A stretch of 64,000 nt of DNA from G965227875 sp965227875 (GCA_965227875.1 OZ245783.1:2914001-2978000), one strand, 5' to 3'. Shown: positions 15,803 to 24,770, counted from the stretch's first letter. Numbers and translations are program-made. Notes: generated by a model from the sequence alone, not told the origin.

Positions 15803-17227
15803 TCAGGGCTTCTCCAGCCTGAAGAGGTTCTCGCCTGCGGGTTCGACCCGTATGCCGCCGAAGCGTCCCAACAGTTCGCCGTAACGCGCGATGCGACGTT
15901 CGACCTCTGCCTTGTCCACACCGGGAAAGCGATGCCTGGAGTAGGCGTCGCTGTTCTTGTGCGCCGTCCGCTTGGAGTTGATCTGTTTCTCCAGCCGTCT
16001 GAACGTGGCGGCCGCGTGGGCTGTGACACGATCCACCGGCGACGGTCGCGGACGTGACGACCGGTCACGCAGAATGCCGGCGAGGGTCTCGGCGGTGCGT
16101 TCGGCCGCGAGCGGGCCATCCAGGGCCTCGAAATACTGGCTGGCGATAGCGGACTGGTCGTCCGTTCCCGAATGCCGGTCGCCGCCCTCGAGTTGCGTGC
16201 CCACGCGTGCGATCAGGGCGTCGACGCTGTCCACCCGGTGGCTCAGGCTGTTCGGCAGCGATAGCTCGAATTCGGGATCGCTGATGGGCGCGTAACAGAT
16301 CGAGGGCTGGCCGAGCAGGTAGCTTTCGATCGCCGTCGTGCAGCCATTGTGGATCTTGGCGCTGGACGCCATCAGCCAGCCGTAGACGTTGTTTTCGTGG
16401 ATCACCTGGACGTTCTTGCGCCCGGCGGCGGCTTTCCGCCACGTGTCGTGATTCTCGGCCGGGTGCGGACGCACGATGACCGGCGTGTCGGGAAACGCGT
16501 CGGCCAGTTGCGGCAGGGCGTCCCGGAAGGCCTCCAGCATGCGGAAGCGGAACTGGTAGACCCCCGCCATGAAGCTTTCCGGCGCCACGTTTCCGCTGGT
16601 GATGACACCGTCTTCGTTGGCGCGTGAAAGGTTCGGGAAGAAGTGGTTCACCGATCCGAAGTTCGAGTTGATCAGGACGAACTTGCCGAAGCGGCGCCGG
16701 TATTCGTCGACCTCCGGTTCGAAATAGGCGCGCAATTCGGGCCGGAGGAAGTCGATCCGCGGATTTCCCGCCACGTGAATCGGCTGGTTCCTGTATCCGG
16801 GGGCTGTCTCGATGAGTTTGCGGTTGTCGTCGCCCCAGGCGAAGAAGTCGTCGACCTGCGCCATGACGCGGTCGGACACGCGGTGCTGGTGATAGGAGGA
16901 CGGCGCGTAGTAGACCACCGCTTCCTCGTCGAGAACCGAGATCGTGTGTCCCAGCTTTCTCATGATCGCGAGCACCCGGTGGGACGGCCGCCGTACGTCC
17001 TTGGCGTGGTAGAGGCCCACGGGCAGCCGGTTGATATAGAGGTGCATCTCGATGCGCGATCCGACGATGGACGGCACGCCGAGCTCGGCGAGAAAACACC
17101 CGAGGAGAAGCTTGGCGTCGAGTTCCCGGGTCTGGGTCTCCACGGGCAGGAGTATGGTGTCGGTTCGGTTTGCCATTTCTCGGACGAAGTGGGGGCTCTG
17201 CAAGGCGGGATGTGGCGCTTCGTGCAT
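15803..17227 (-). CDS. Surface carbohydrate biosynthesis protein (TIGR04396-like)
   Basis: A 474-residue protein resembling the surface carbohydrate biosynthesis family, a GT-B-like fold also related to CDP-glycerol-type and capsule transferases. Family-like blocks are DTILLPVETQTRELDAKLLLG, GSRIEMHLYINRLPVGLYHAKDV, FFAWGDDNRKLIET, IHVAGNPRIDFLRPELR, VLINSNFGSVNHFFPNLS, VIVRPHPAENHDTW and AKIHNGCTTAIESYLLGQPSICY. The last two resemble the nucleotide-sugar site of NeuC-like enzymes. An internal ATG at 17176 begins the conserved block and may be the true start (457 residues). It is convergent with the dioxygenase, 2 bases apart, at the end of the surface-sugar island, so it probably acts in polysaccharide or lipooligosaccharide assembly. 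Confidence 0.72.
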   Translation of the reverse strand: MHEAPHPALQSPHFVREMANRTDTILLPVETQTRELDAKLLLGCFLAELGVPSIVGSRIEMHLYINRLPVGLYHAKDVRRPSHRVLAIMRKLGHTISVLDEEAVVYYAPSSYHQHRVSDRVMAQVDDFFAWGDDNRKLIETAPGYRNQPIHVAGNPRIDFLRPELRAYFEPEVDEYRRRFGKFVLINSNFGSVNHFFPNLSRANEDGVITSGNVAPESFMAGVYQFRFRMLEAFRDALPQLADAFPDTPVIVRPHPAENHDTWRKAAAGRKNVQVIHENNVYGWLMASSAKIHNGCTTAIESYLLGQPSICYAPISDPEFELSLPNSLSHRVDSVDALIARVGTQLEGGDRHSGTDDQSAIASQYFEALDGPLAAERTAETLAGILRDRSSRPRPSPVDRVTAHAAATFRRLEKQINSKRTAHKNSDAYSRHRFPGVDKAEVERRIARYGELLGRFGGIRVEPAGENLFRLEKP

Positions 17228-17326
17228 GCCGGACCCGTCCGTTCAGCGCCGGATAACGGATGAGGTTTCACCAGTTTCGCTTCGGCAGCGCAAGACAATT
17301 TTCACGGCGTGGCCGCCGCGGTGTCC

Positions 17327-17575
17327 TCACGTGCGTTTGAACAGTCTAGACAGAAGCCGCATCGTGCCTCTGCGGCTGCGGATCGACCAGGCCGGGCGCC
17401 ATGCGAGCGCGCACACCCGATCCCAGTCCTCCACGTCCGGCAGGCGACCGATGTCGCCGGTGATGGCCCCGCGATCGGCAAGACTGTCCACGTAGGAAAG
17501 CTGGACTCCGTCGTCGCCGCCGCTTTTCCGGCGTTTCGCATCGTCACTCCTGCAGTCGGCGTTCGGCGTGGTCAT
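17327..17575 (-). CDS. Small hypothetical protein (82 aa), tentative
   Basis: An 82-codon frame with about 79% GC at third positions, similar to real genes here, but with no recognised domain and no good ribosome-binding site. The end is basic (RSRRGTMRLLSRLFKRT). It occupies most of the 472-base space between the surface-carbohydrate gene and the TRAP binding protein, reading away from the latter. The rest of that space holds nothing I can support. It may be spurious. Confidence 0.35.
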   Translation of the reverse strand: MTTPNADCRSDDAKRRKSGGDDGVQLSYVDSLADRGAITGDIGRLPDVEDWDRVCALAWRPAWSIRSRRGTMRLLSRLFKRT

Positions 17576-17699
17576 CGGCCATTTGCCTATTCTTGCTGGC
17601 TGGTCTTATAGTTGCGGCTTGTCCGGAATCACGGTTCCGGTCTCGGGCCGCGATGCGGAAAACAGCCGCGGCCCATGGAGTAAACTGGGAGAAGCAATA

Positions 17700-18668
17700 A
17701 TGAAACGAAATCTTGTATCCACAGTGTGTGCCGCAGCCGTAGGCGCACTCATGATGGCTGTGCCGGCACAGGCCCAGCAGAAGTTCATCAGCATCGGCAC
17801 CGGCGGCGTGACCGGCGTGTACTACCCGACGGGCGGCGCCATCTGCAGGCTCGTCAACAAGAACCGCAAGGACCACGGCATCCGTTGTTCCGCGGAATCC
17901 ACCGGTGGGTCGATCTACAACATCAACACCATCAAGGCCGGCGAACTCGAGTTCGGCGTCGCCCAGTCGGACTGGCAGTACCATGCCTACAACGGCACCT
18001 CCAAGTTCGAGGATCAGGGCAAGTTCGAGAAGCTCCGGGCTGTCTTCTCGGTTCATCCGGAACCGGTGACGATCATCGCCAGCGACGGTTCGGGCGTGCA
18101 GAACATCACCGACCTCAAGGGCAAGCGCGTCAACATCGGCAACCCGGGTTCGGGCACGCGCGGCACGTGGGAAGTCATCGAGGAAGCCCTCGGCTGGCAG
18201 CGCAGCGACCTCAAGCTCGCCGCTGAAATGAAGTCGGCCGAGACCGGCCAGGCTGTCTGCGACGGCAAGATCGATGCCTACTTCTGGCTCGTCGGCCACC
18301 CCTCGGCCCTGACGCAGGAATCCCTGGCCACCTGTGCCGCTCACCTGGTGAACGCGACCGGCCCGGAAATCGACAAGCTCGTTGCCGACAACCCGTACTA
18401 CCGCAAGGCGACGATTCCCGCCGGCATGTACAACAACAAGGAAGACATCACGACGTTTGGCGTCGGCGCCACCTTCGTGACCAGCGCCGACGTTCCGGAA
18501 GACGTGGTGTACGTCGTCGTCAAGGCCGTCTTCGAGAACTTCGAGCAGTTCCAGAAGCTTCACCCGGCATTCGCCAACCTGAAGCCCGAGGAAATGATCA
18601 AGGACTCGCTGTCCGCTCCGCTGCATGACGGCGCGGCCAAGTACTACAAGGAAAAGGGCTGGATGTAA
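17700..18668 (+). CDS. TRAP transporter substrate-binding protein, TAXI family
   Basis: A 322-residue periplasmic solute receptor of the TAXI class. The signal peptide spans about residues 1-25 (KRNLVSTVCAAAVGALMMA, cut after AQA). The mature part starts KFISIGTGGVTGVYYPTGGAICRLVNK, the hallmark of the family, followed by STGGSIYNINTIKAGELEFGVAQSD, DLKGKRVNIGNPGSGTRGTWE and KIDAYFWLVGHPSALTQE. Start 17700 has GGGAGAAGC upstream. It delivers a small carboxylate (glutamate- or dicarboxylate-like in studied cases) to the permease encoded 107 bases downstream. A hairpin between the two genes probably sets the usual excess of binding protein over permease. The substrate is unknown. Confidence 0.92.
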   Translation: MKRNLVSTVCAAAVGALMMAVPAQAQQKFISIGTGGVTGVYYPTGGAICRLVNKNRKDHGIRCSAESTGGSIYNINTIKAGELEFGVAQSDWQYHAYNGTSKFEDQGKFEKLRAVFSVHPEPVTIIASDGSGVQNITDLKGKRVNIGNPGSGTRGTWEVIEEALGWQRSDLKLAAEMKSAETGQAVCDGKIDAYFWLVGHPSALTQESLATCAAHLVNATGPEIDKLVADNPYYRKATIPAGMYNNKEDITTFGVGATFVTSADVPEDVVYVVVKAVFENFEQFQKLHPAFANLKPEEMIKDSLSAPLHDGAAKYYKEKGWM

Positions 18669-18678
18669 TTCAGTCCGT

Positions 18679-18705
18679 GACGGGCCGGCCACGCGCCGGC
18701 CCGTC
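18679..18705 (+). terminator. Intra-operon hairpin after the TAXI binding-protein gene
   Basis: Perfect 11-bp arms GACGGGCCGGC (18679-18689) and GCCGGCCCGTC (18695-18705) with loop CACGC, followed by ATCGTTTGT. The T-tract is weak, so it probably attenuates rather than ends transcription, or protects the upstream mRNA end. Confidence 0.7.
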
Positions 18706-18775
18706 ATCGTTTGTCATGCGCGTTTCCGCGGGAGGCTAGCGGCGGAACAAGAGTAAGCGAGGGGGAATCATCAGG

Positions 18776-21409
18776 ATGGCAAAAGAACCTTTGACCGCGG
18801 ACGCGGCAGACGATCTCGTTGCCCAGGTCGACACCGGCGCACGCCAGCCCATCGGCTGGCAGGCCAAGCTCATTCCGGCCATTGCGTTCATATGGGCGGT
18901 GTTCCAGCTCTATATCGCGTCCAACCTGCCGTTCTTCCTGACGGACGTCACCGGGGTCAGTGTCGTCGTCACAAGTTCAAATGCCCGCCTGATCCACCTC
19001 GCCTTCGGCTTCGTCCTGGCGGCGCTCGCTTTCCCGCTGTTCAAGTCCAGCCCGCGCCACACGATCCCCTGGTACGACTGGGTGTTGATCGTCCTGGGCA
19101 TCATTTCGTGTTTCTACATCATCGTCCTGCGCGAAGACATCGCGGTGCGCGCCGGCCTGCCGACGACCGGTGACCTGATCATTTCGAGCATCGGCATGAT
19201 CGTGCTGGCGATTTCGGTCTACCGCGCGCTTGGCCTGCCCCTGGTCATCGTGGCCTCCGTTTTCGTCATGTACGTGTTCTTCGGCTCCGCCGAATGGCTG
19301 CCCGACGCCATCCGCTGGAAGGGCGCGTCCTTCGGCAAGGCAATGTGGCACTACTGGATGCAGAACGAGGGCGTGTTCGGCGTTGCGCTGGGCGTGTCCG
19401 CGACGCTGATCTTCCTGTTCGTGCTGTTCGGGTCGATTCTCGAAAAGGCCGGAGCGGGCAACTATTTTATCAAGATCGCGTTCGCCCTGCTGGGCCACCT
19501 GCGCGGCGGTCCGGCCAAGGCGGCCGTCGTGGCCTCGGCCATGAGCGGGCTCTATTCCGGCTCGTCGATCGCCAACACGGTCACAACCGGCACGTTCACC
19601 ATCCCGCTGATGAAGCGGACCGGCTTTTCCGCCGAAAAGGCCGGCGCGGTCGAGGTCGCCTCTTCCACAAATGGCCAGCTCACCCCGCCGGTCATGGGCG
19701 CGGCGGCGTTCCTCATCTCGGAATTCACCGGGATCAGCTACACCGACATCATCAAGCATGCCCTCGTGCCGGCGCTGGTGTCCTACATCGCACTGGTCTA
19801 CATCGTCCATCTTGAGGCCATGAAGCTCAACCTCAAGGGCCTGCCGAAACCGCCGTCCTCGCTGACGCTGGCGTCCAAGGCCATCGGCTTCCTCAGCGGT
19901 TTCATCGGCATCGCCGTGCTTGGCATGGCCGTCTATTTCGGACTTGGATGGATCAAGGTCGCGGCGCCGGAAATCGCCTTCCCGGTCGTGGCCATCCTGT
20001 GCGCGACGGGATACCTCATCCTGCTCTGGTTCGCGTCGCGCCATGACGACCTTGTCGTCGACCCGCCGGATGCACCGATCACGGAACTGCCCCGGGCGGG
20101 CGCCACGGCGATAACGGGTCTGTACTACATCCTGCCCATCGTCATTCTCATCTGGTGCATCATCGTCGAGCGGCTCTCGCCGTCCCTGTCGGCCTTCTGG
20201 GCCACCATCGCGATGATCATCGTCGCGCTCACCCAGCACCCGATCAAGGCGATGTTCCGCGGCACGGGCAATCTCGGAGCCGCCTTCCGCCGCGGCGTGG
20301 GCGAATGGATCGACGGCATGATCTCCGGGTCGCGCAACATGATCGGCATCGCCGTTGCGACCGGTGCGGCCGGCATCATCGTCGGCACGATCTCGCTCAC
20401 GGGCGCCCACCAGGTCGTCGGCGAGTTCGTCGAGTTCCTGTCCGGCGGCAATCTTATCGTCATGCTGATCCTCGTGGCCGTCATGAGCCTGATCCTCGGC
20501 ATGGGCCTGCCGACGACGGCGAACTACATCGTCGTGTCCTCGCTGATGGCGCCGGTCATCGTCGCGCTGGGGGCGAAGAGCGGACTGATCGTCCCGCTGA
20601 TCGCGGTACACCTGTTCGTCTTCTATTTCGGTATCCTCGCCGACGACACGCCGCCCGTGGGGCTTGCGGCCTTCGCGGCCGCGGCGATCTCAGGCGGCGA
20701 TCCGATCAAGACGGGTATCCAGGGCTTCGCCTACGACATCCGGACCGCGCTGCTGCCCTTCCTGTTCATCTTCAACACCGAGCTCCTGCTGATCGACGTC
20801 ACGGTCTACAAGGCCATATTCGTCTTTATCGTGGCGACCATAGCCATGATGCTGTTCGCGTCCGCCACGCAGGGCTTCTTCATCGTCCGCAACAGGATCT
20901 GGGAGAGCGCCCTGCTTCTGCTGGTCGCCTTCACGCTCTTCAGGCCGGGCTTCTGGCTGGACATGGTCTATCCACCCTTCGACAACAAGCCCGGCGCGGA
21001 AGTCGTCGATATCGTCGCCGCCCAGGCCGAGAATGCGGAGTTGCAACTGCAGATCGCGGGGCCCGACTTCAACGATCCGGACAAGACGACGGAGACCAAT
21101 ATCGTCGTGCCGCTTGGCGCGGCGGGCGAGGGCGCCGAGCGTCTCGAGAAGGTGGGGCTGCTCGTCATGGTCGAGGACGGCGTCGCCAAGCTCGAGGAAC
21201 CCCTGCCGGGAAGCAAGTTCGAGAGCATCGGTCGCACGTTCGACTTCTATGCCGACAAGCCGGTCACCGTCTCGAGCGTAGCCCTGCCGGCCGACCGGAT
21301 GCCCAAGGAAGTCTTCTACATTCCGGCGCTCGTGGTGCTCGCGCTCGTGATCCTCATGCAGCGTGCGCGTCGCCGGCCCGAGGAAGAAGGCGAACCCGCC
21401 CCGGCATAA
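18776..21409 (+). CDS. TRAP transporter permease, fused 4TM/12TM (DctQM)
   Basis: An 877-residue inner-membrane protein joining the small DctQ-like (4 TM) and large DctM-like (12 TM) subunits, the usual partner of TAXI receptors. The N-terminal part has segments from about residue 30. The large domain shows SAMSGLYSGSSIANTVTTGTFTIPLMKRTGFS with EVASSTNGQLTPPVMGAAAFLISE, and the second half shows GMGLPTTANYIVVSSLMAPV and FYFGILADDTPPVGLAAFAAAAISG, the standard paired motifs. Residues from about 725 to 850 form a soluble insert (PPFDNKPGAEVVDIVAAQAEN onward), before a last membrane segment (EVFYIPALVVLALVILM) and a short acidic tail. Transport is Na+- or H+-coupled. The large soluble C-terminal region is found in many fusions of this class. 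Confidence 0.93.
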   Translation: MAKEPLTADAADDLVAQVDTGARQPIGWQAKLIPAIAFIWAVFQLYIASNLPFFLTDVTGVSVVVTSSNARLIHLAFGFVLAALAFPLFKSSPRHTIPWYDWVLIVLGIISCFYIIVLREDIAVRAGLPTTGDLIISSIGMIVLAISVYRALGLPLVIVASVFVMYVFFGSAEWLPDAIRWKGASFGKAMWHYWMQNEGVFGVALGVSATLIFLFVLFGSILEKAGAGNYFIKIAFALLGHLRGGPAKAAVVASAMSGLYSGSSIANTVTTGTFTIPLMKRTGFSAEKAGAVEVASSTNGQLTPPVMGAAAFLISEFTGISYTDIIKHALVPALVSYIALVYIVHLEAMKLNLKGLPKPPSSLTLASKAIGFLSGFIGIAVLGMAVYFGLGWIKVAAPEIAFPVVAILCATGYLILLWFASRHDDLVVDPPDAPITELPRAGATAITGLYYILPIVILIWCIIVERLSPSLSAFWATIAMIIVALTQHPIKAMFRGTGNLGAAFRRGVGEWIDGMISGSRNMIGIAVATGAAGIIVGTISLTGAHQVVGEFVEFLSGGNLIVMLILVAVMSLILGMGLPTTANYIVVSSLMAPVIVALGAKSGLIVPLIAVHLFVFYFGILADDTPPVGLAAFAAAAISGGDPIKTGIQGFAYDIRTALLPFLFIFNTELLLIDVTVYKAIFVFIVATIAMMLFASATQGFFIVRNRIWESALLLLVAFTLFRPGFWLDMVYPPFDNKPGAEVVDIVAAQAENAELQLQIAGPDFNDPDKTTETNIVVPLGAAGEGAERLEKVGLLVMVEDGVAKLEEPLPGSKFESIGRTFDFYADKPVTVSSVALPADRMPKEVFYIPALVVLALVILMQRARRRPEEEGEPAPA

Positions 21410-21436
21410 CCTCGGACCCAGGCAAGTCTTCCGGCG

Positions 21437-21463
21437 AGGCGCTGACCGCTCAGGTCAGCGCCT
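21437..21463. terminator. Bidirectional terminator hairpin between TRAP permease and aminotransferase
   Basis: Perfect 11-bp arms AGGCGCTGACC (21437-21447) and GGTCAGCGCCT (21453-21463) with loop GCTCA sit between two convergent genes and overlap the aminotransferase stop codon. There is no long T-run on either side. Confidence 0.6.
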
Positions 21464-22793
21464 GGTCGAGACTGGCGGCGAGCTTGTCGACGAGTTCGTC
21501 CACATTTTCGGACGTGAAGATGAAGGGCGGCGCCAGCAGCACGTGATCGCCGGAACGGCCGTCGACACCGCCGCTCCCCGGATAGCAGATCAGCCGGTTC
21601 GCCATCGCGGCGGTCTTTAACTTCGCGGAAATCTTGCGGCCCGGGTCGAAGGGGGCCTTGGTCGCGCGATCCTCGACGAGTTCCACCCCGACGAACAGGC
21701 CCCGGCCGCGAATGTCGCCCACGTTGGGGTGATCGCCGAACCTTTCCCGCAGACGTGCGCGCAGGTGTTCACCGGTCTCCCGGACGTTCGCGAGAAGGCC
21801 GTCTTCCTCGAAGACCTGCTGGACGGCGAGCGCCGCCGCACAGGCCGTCGCATGGCCGATGTAGGTGTGGCCGTGCTGGAAGAACCCGGTGCCTTTCTCG
21901 ATGAGGTCCACCAGGTCCTCGCGGACCATCAGCCCGCCGATCGGCTGATAGCCGCCGCCAAGGCCCTTGGCGATGGAGATCATGTCGGGCGAGATACCGT
22001 CCTGTTCGCAGGCGAAGAGCGTCCCCGTCCGCCCCATGCCGCTCATCACCTCGTCGAGGATCAGCAGCACGCCGTACTTGTCGCAGATGCGCCGGATCTC
22101 CCGGAAGTATCCCGGCGCCGGCGGCACCACGCCCAGAGTTGCCCCGACGACGGTCTCCGCGATGAACGCGATCACCCGGTCCGGTCCGACACGCAGCAGT
22201 TCCTCCTCGAGTGCACCGGCGGCCCTGAGCCCGTATTCCTCTCCGGATTCGCCGTCCTCGGCGTGCCGGTACTCGTAACAGGGCGCGATGTGGCTGACGC
22301 AGTCGAGCAGGATGGGCTCGAACGGTTTGCGCCGCAGCAGGTTTCCCCCGATCGAGAGCGCGCCGAGCGTGTTGCCGTGATAGGACTGGAGCCGCGACAC
22401 GAACCGGTCGCGGCCCGGTTCGCCGCGCTCGATCTGGATCTGGCGTGCGAGCTTGAGCGCCGCTTCGTTCGCTTCCGATCCGCCGGAAAGGAAATAGGTC
22501 CTCCCGAACCCATCCGGCGCGCGGGCGCTGAGCCACTCGGCCAGTTCCTCGGCCGGGCCGTTGGTGAAAAACGCCGTGTGGGCGAAGGCCACGCGATCAA
22601 GCTGTGCCTTGATGGCCTCGATCACCCTCCGGTTTCCGTGGCCGAGGCAGGAGACCGCCGCACCTCCCGAGGCATCGAGATAGCGTTCGCCCTTGTCGTC
22701 GATAAGGTAGACGCCTTCGCCGCCGACGGCAGACGGATAGTCGGCCAGGAGCGATCGGTGAAAGACGCGCGAAGCATTTGAATGCCCAAGCAT
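21450..22793 (-). CDS. Class III aminotransferase (aspartate aminotransferase family)
   Basis: A 447-residue PLP-dependent fold-type I, class III transaminase. Signatures: LDASGGAAVSCLGHG near the N-terminus, FLSGGSEANEAALKLARQ, RLQSYHGNTLGALSIGG, LILDEVMSGMGRTGTLFACE with the PLP-binding Asp, and the Schiff-base lysine in SIAKGLGGGYQPIGG. The C-terminal GRGLFVGVELV and VLLAPPFIF complete the fold. The subgroup covers beta-alanine, taurine, 4-aminobutyrate and glyoxylate-type transaminases and the substrate cannot be fixed from sequence. It is divergent from glycerate 2-kinase across 107 bases, which with glcDEF nearby suggests glyoxylate, hydroxypyruvate or pyruvate as the acceptor; this is inference. 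Confidence 0.85.
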   Translation of the reverse strand: MLGHSNASRVFHRSLLADYPSAVGGEGVYLIDDKGERYLDASGGAAVSCLGHGNRRVIEAIKAQLDRVAFAHTAFFTNGPAEELAEWLSARAPDGFGRTYFLSGGSEANEAALKLARQIQIERGEPGRDRFVSRLQSYHGNTLGALSIGGNLLRRKPFEPILLDCVSHIAPCYEYRHAEDGESGEEYGLRAAGALEEELLRVGPDRVIAFIAETVVGATLGVVPPAPGYFREIRRICDKYGVLLILDEVMSGMGRTGTLFACEQDGISPDMISIAKGLGGGYQPIGGLMVREDLVDLIEKGTGFFQHGHTYIGHATACAAALAVQQVFEEDGLLANVRETGEHLRARLRERFGDHPNVGDIRGRGLFVGVELVEDRATKAPFDPGRKISAKLKTAAMANRLICYPGSGGVDGRSGDHVLLAPPFIFTSENVDELVDKLAASLDQALT

Positions 22794-22900
22794 GGTGTGG
22801 TCCTCTGAAATTGTCGGCGCTTTGAAACTGCGACACTACAAGGATTTGCCGGCGTCTGCTATCAAGGCCGTCCGGTTTCTTTCCCATCTGGTCGGTTTCC

Positions 22901-24163
22901 ATGAACGACAAGTCCAATCTGCTCGAGCAACTCTTTCGTGCCGCCGTCGCAGCGGCCGACCCGAAGCATTGCGTGGCGCCCTATCTTCCGGCCCGGCCGG
23001 ACGGACGCACCATCGTCATCGGCGCGGGCAAGGCGTCGGCGGCCATGGCGCGCGCGGTCGAGGACCATTGGGAAGGGGACCTGGAAGGTCTTGTCGTGAC
23101 GCGCTACGGCCACGGCGTGCCGTGCGAGCGGATCGAGATCGTCGAAGCCGCGCATCCGGTCCCCGACGAGGCCGGTCTGGCTGCCGCGGCCCGCATGGTC
23201 GATCTCGTCTCCGACCTGTCGCCCGACGATCTCGTCCTCTGCCTCATCTCCGGTGGCGGGTCGGCCCTGCTGACCGCGCCTGCAGCAGGGATATCGCTAG
23301 ACGACAAGCAGGATCTCAACCGCCAGCTGCTCGCCAGCGGCGCGGTAATCACGGAAATGAACTGCGTGCGCAAGCACCTCTCGGCGATCAAGGGCGGGCG
23401 TCTCGCCGCGGCGGCCGCACCGGCCCGCGTCGTGTCCCTCCTGATTTCCGATATCCCCGGCGACGATCCGGCGGCCGTGGCGTCCGGCCCGACGGTCGCC
23501 GACCCGACCACGGTGGGCGAGGCCCGCGCGATCATCGAGAAGTACAAGCTCAGGCTCACGCCCTCCATGGAGGCCTTCCTGTCGAGCGATGCCGCTGAAA
23601 CGCCGAAGCCCGGCGATCCTTCGCTCGCGCGGGCGGAGACCCACATGATCGCCACTCCGGGCATGGCCATCGCCGCCGCCGCCGCGCTGGCGCGAGAGCA
23701 CGGCTACAACGTCCACGTTCTGGGGGATGCGGTCGAGGGCGAGTCACGTGACGTCGGCAAGGCCCATGCGGAGATCGCGTTGGCGGTCGCCGAGGGCAGG
23801 GGCCCGGTTTCCGCGCCGGCCGCCATCCTCTCCGGCGGTGAGACCACGGTCACGCTCAGGGGGCGTGGCCGTGGCGGCCCCAACGCGGAATATGCGCTCG
23901 GTCTTGCCATCGCGCTTGACGGGCGCGTGGGCATCAATGCGATGGCCGGGGACACGGACGGCATAGACGGGTCCGAGGACAATGCCGGCGCCATGGTGAC
24001 GCCCGACATCCTGGCGCGGGGCGCCGCGGCGGGCGTGGACGCCACGGAACGGCTGGCCGACAATGATGCGTACGGATTCTTCGAGGCCGTGGACGGTCTC
24101 CTTATGACCGGGCCGACCCTGACGAACGTCAATGATTTCCGGGTTATTCTCGTCGAAGACTGA
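22901..24163 (+). CDS. gckA: Glycerate 2-kinase (DUF4147/MOFRL family)
   Basis: A 420-residue protein with an N-terminal DUF4147 domain and C-terminal MOFRL domain. It phosphorylates D-glycerate to 2-phosphoglycerate with ATP. Signatures: TIVIGAGKASAAMARAVEDHW, LVVTRYGHGVPCERIEIVEAAHPVPDEAG, DLVLCLISGGGSALLTAPA, MNCVRKHLSAIKGGRLA, LLISDIPGDDPAAVASGPTVAD, and in MOFRL AILSGGETTVTLRGRGRGGPN and AGDTDGIDGSEDNAGAMV. Homologues are often mislabelled hydroxypyruvate reductase (TtuD). Its place between a transaminase and the lut/glc oxidases supports a role in the glycolate-glyoxylate-glycerate route. Its 3' end overlaps the convergent conserved unknown gene by 20 bases. Confidence 0.9.
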   Translation: MNDKSNLLEQLFRAAVAAADPKHCVAPYLPARPDGRTIVIGAGKASAAMARAVEDHWEGDLEGLVVTRYGHGVPCERIEIVEAAHPVPDEAGLAAAARMVDLVSDLSPDDLVLCLISGGGSALLTAPAAGISLDDKQDLNRQLLASGAVITEMNCVRKHLSAIKGGRLAAAAAPARVVSLLISDIPGDDPAAVASGPTVADPTTVGEARAIIEKYKLRLTPSMEAFLSSDAAETPKPGDPSLARAETHMIATPGMAIAAAAALAREHGYNVHVLGDAVEGESRDVGKAHAEIALAVAEGRGPVSAPAAILSGGETTVTLRGRGRGGPNAEYALGLAIALDGRVGINAMAGDTDGIDGSEDNAGAMVTPDILARGAAAGVDATERLADNDAYGFFEAVDGLLMTGPTLTNVNDFRVILVED

Positions 24164-24767
24164 CATGGACCAGCGGCGCGTATCCGGCCGCCAGCGCACG
24201 CATGGTCGACGGCGGCGTGATGAGGTCCGCCGGTTCGCCGCTCGCAGCCCGGACCTCGCCGTAGCCCTCGAAGCTCCAGGCATGAAGCGATCCACCATGG
24301 ACGAGCCATGGCGCGCCGTCGAGGCGGACCATGGCGCCATCCGGCAAGTCGCAAACCGGCGACCTCACAGCGGGTGAGGTCTTGGTCCCGCTCGACCGCT
24401 CCGCGTGAAGGACCCTGTCGATGGTGCCGGCCTTCGGTGTCCCGTCCAGCCCGTTTCCGTTTCGCCACGCGATCGCGAAGCGTCTGGCATCGGCGTTCCT
24501 GCAGAGGTAGCAGGGGCGGTGCCCGGCCGCCAGCGCCGTCGCTTCGTCGAGAAAGAAGAGTTCGGTGTATGACCCGGGCTGCATGACCTCGCGGTGCCAG
24601 TCCTTGTATTCGAGGAGACAGGCGATCCACGCCCGCGACGCCCATCGCCGCCGGGTCAGCCTCTGGTCCGCGGTATGAATACGCCCGCCGCGATTTCCCA
24701 TCATCGTGCCGCGCGCCGGGGTCGCGACGATGTCTCCCTCCGGACGGACGCGGTTCTGGAGCGGCAT
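24144..24767 (-). CDS. Conserved hypothetical protein, fifth gene of the lut operon
   Basis: A 207-residue protein of a family I know only as conserved hypothetical. It begins MPLQNRVRPEGDIVATPARG and continues GNRGGRIH, RRRWASRAWIACLLEYKDWHR, YTELFFLDEATALAAGHRPCYLCRNADARRFA and ALAAGYAPLVHVS. A CxxC pair (PCYLCR) may bind metal or be redox active. There is no signal peptide and no membrane segment. Only 3 bases separate it from the lutC stop, so it is co-transcribed with the regulator and lutABC. Nothing in the sequence ties it to lactate metabolism beyond position; the family also occurs elsewhere, so the link may be accidental. Confidence 0.7.
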   Translation of the reverse strand: MPLQNRVRPEGDIVATPARGTMMGNRGGRIHTADQRLTRRRWASRAWIACLLEYKDWHREVMQPGSYTELFFLDEATALAAGHRPCYLCRNADARRFAIAWRNGNGLDGTPKAGTIDRVLHAERSSGTKTSPAVRSPVCDLPDGAMVRLDGAPWLVHGGSLHAWSFEGYGEVRAASGEPADLITPPSTMRALAAGYAPLVHVSLRRE

Positions 24768-24770
24768 CGA

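Noticed and set aside
18977..20611. Long open frame of 544 codons on the minus strand inside the TRAP permease gene
   Set aside because: Its product is Asp/Arg/His/Gln-rich low-complexity sequence typical of the antisense of a GC-rich membrane-protein gene; the plus-strand gene has full family motifs.
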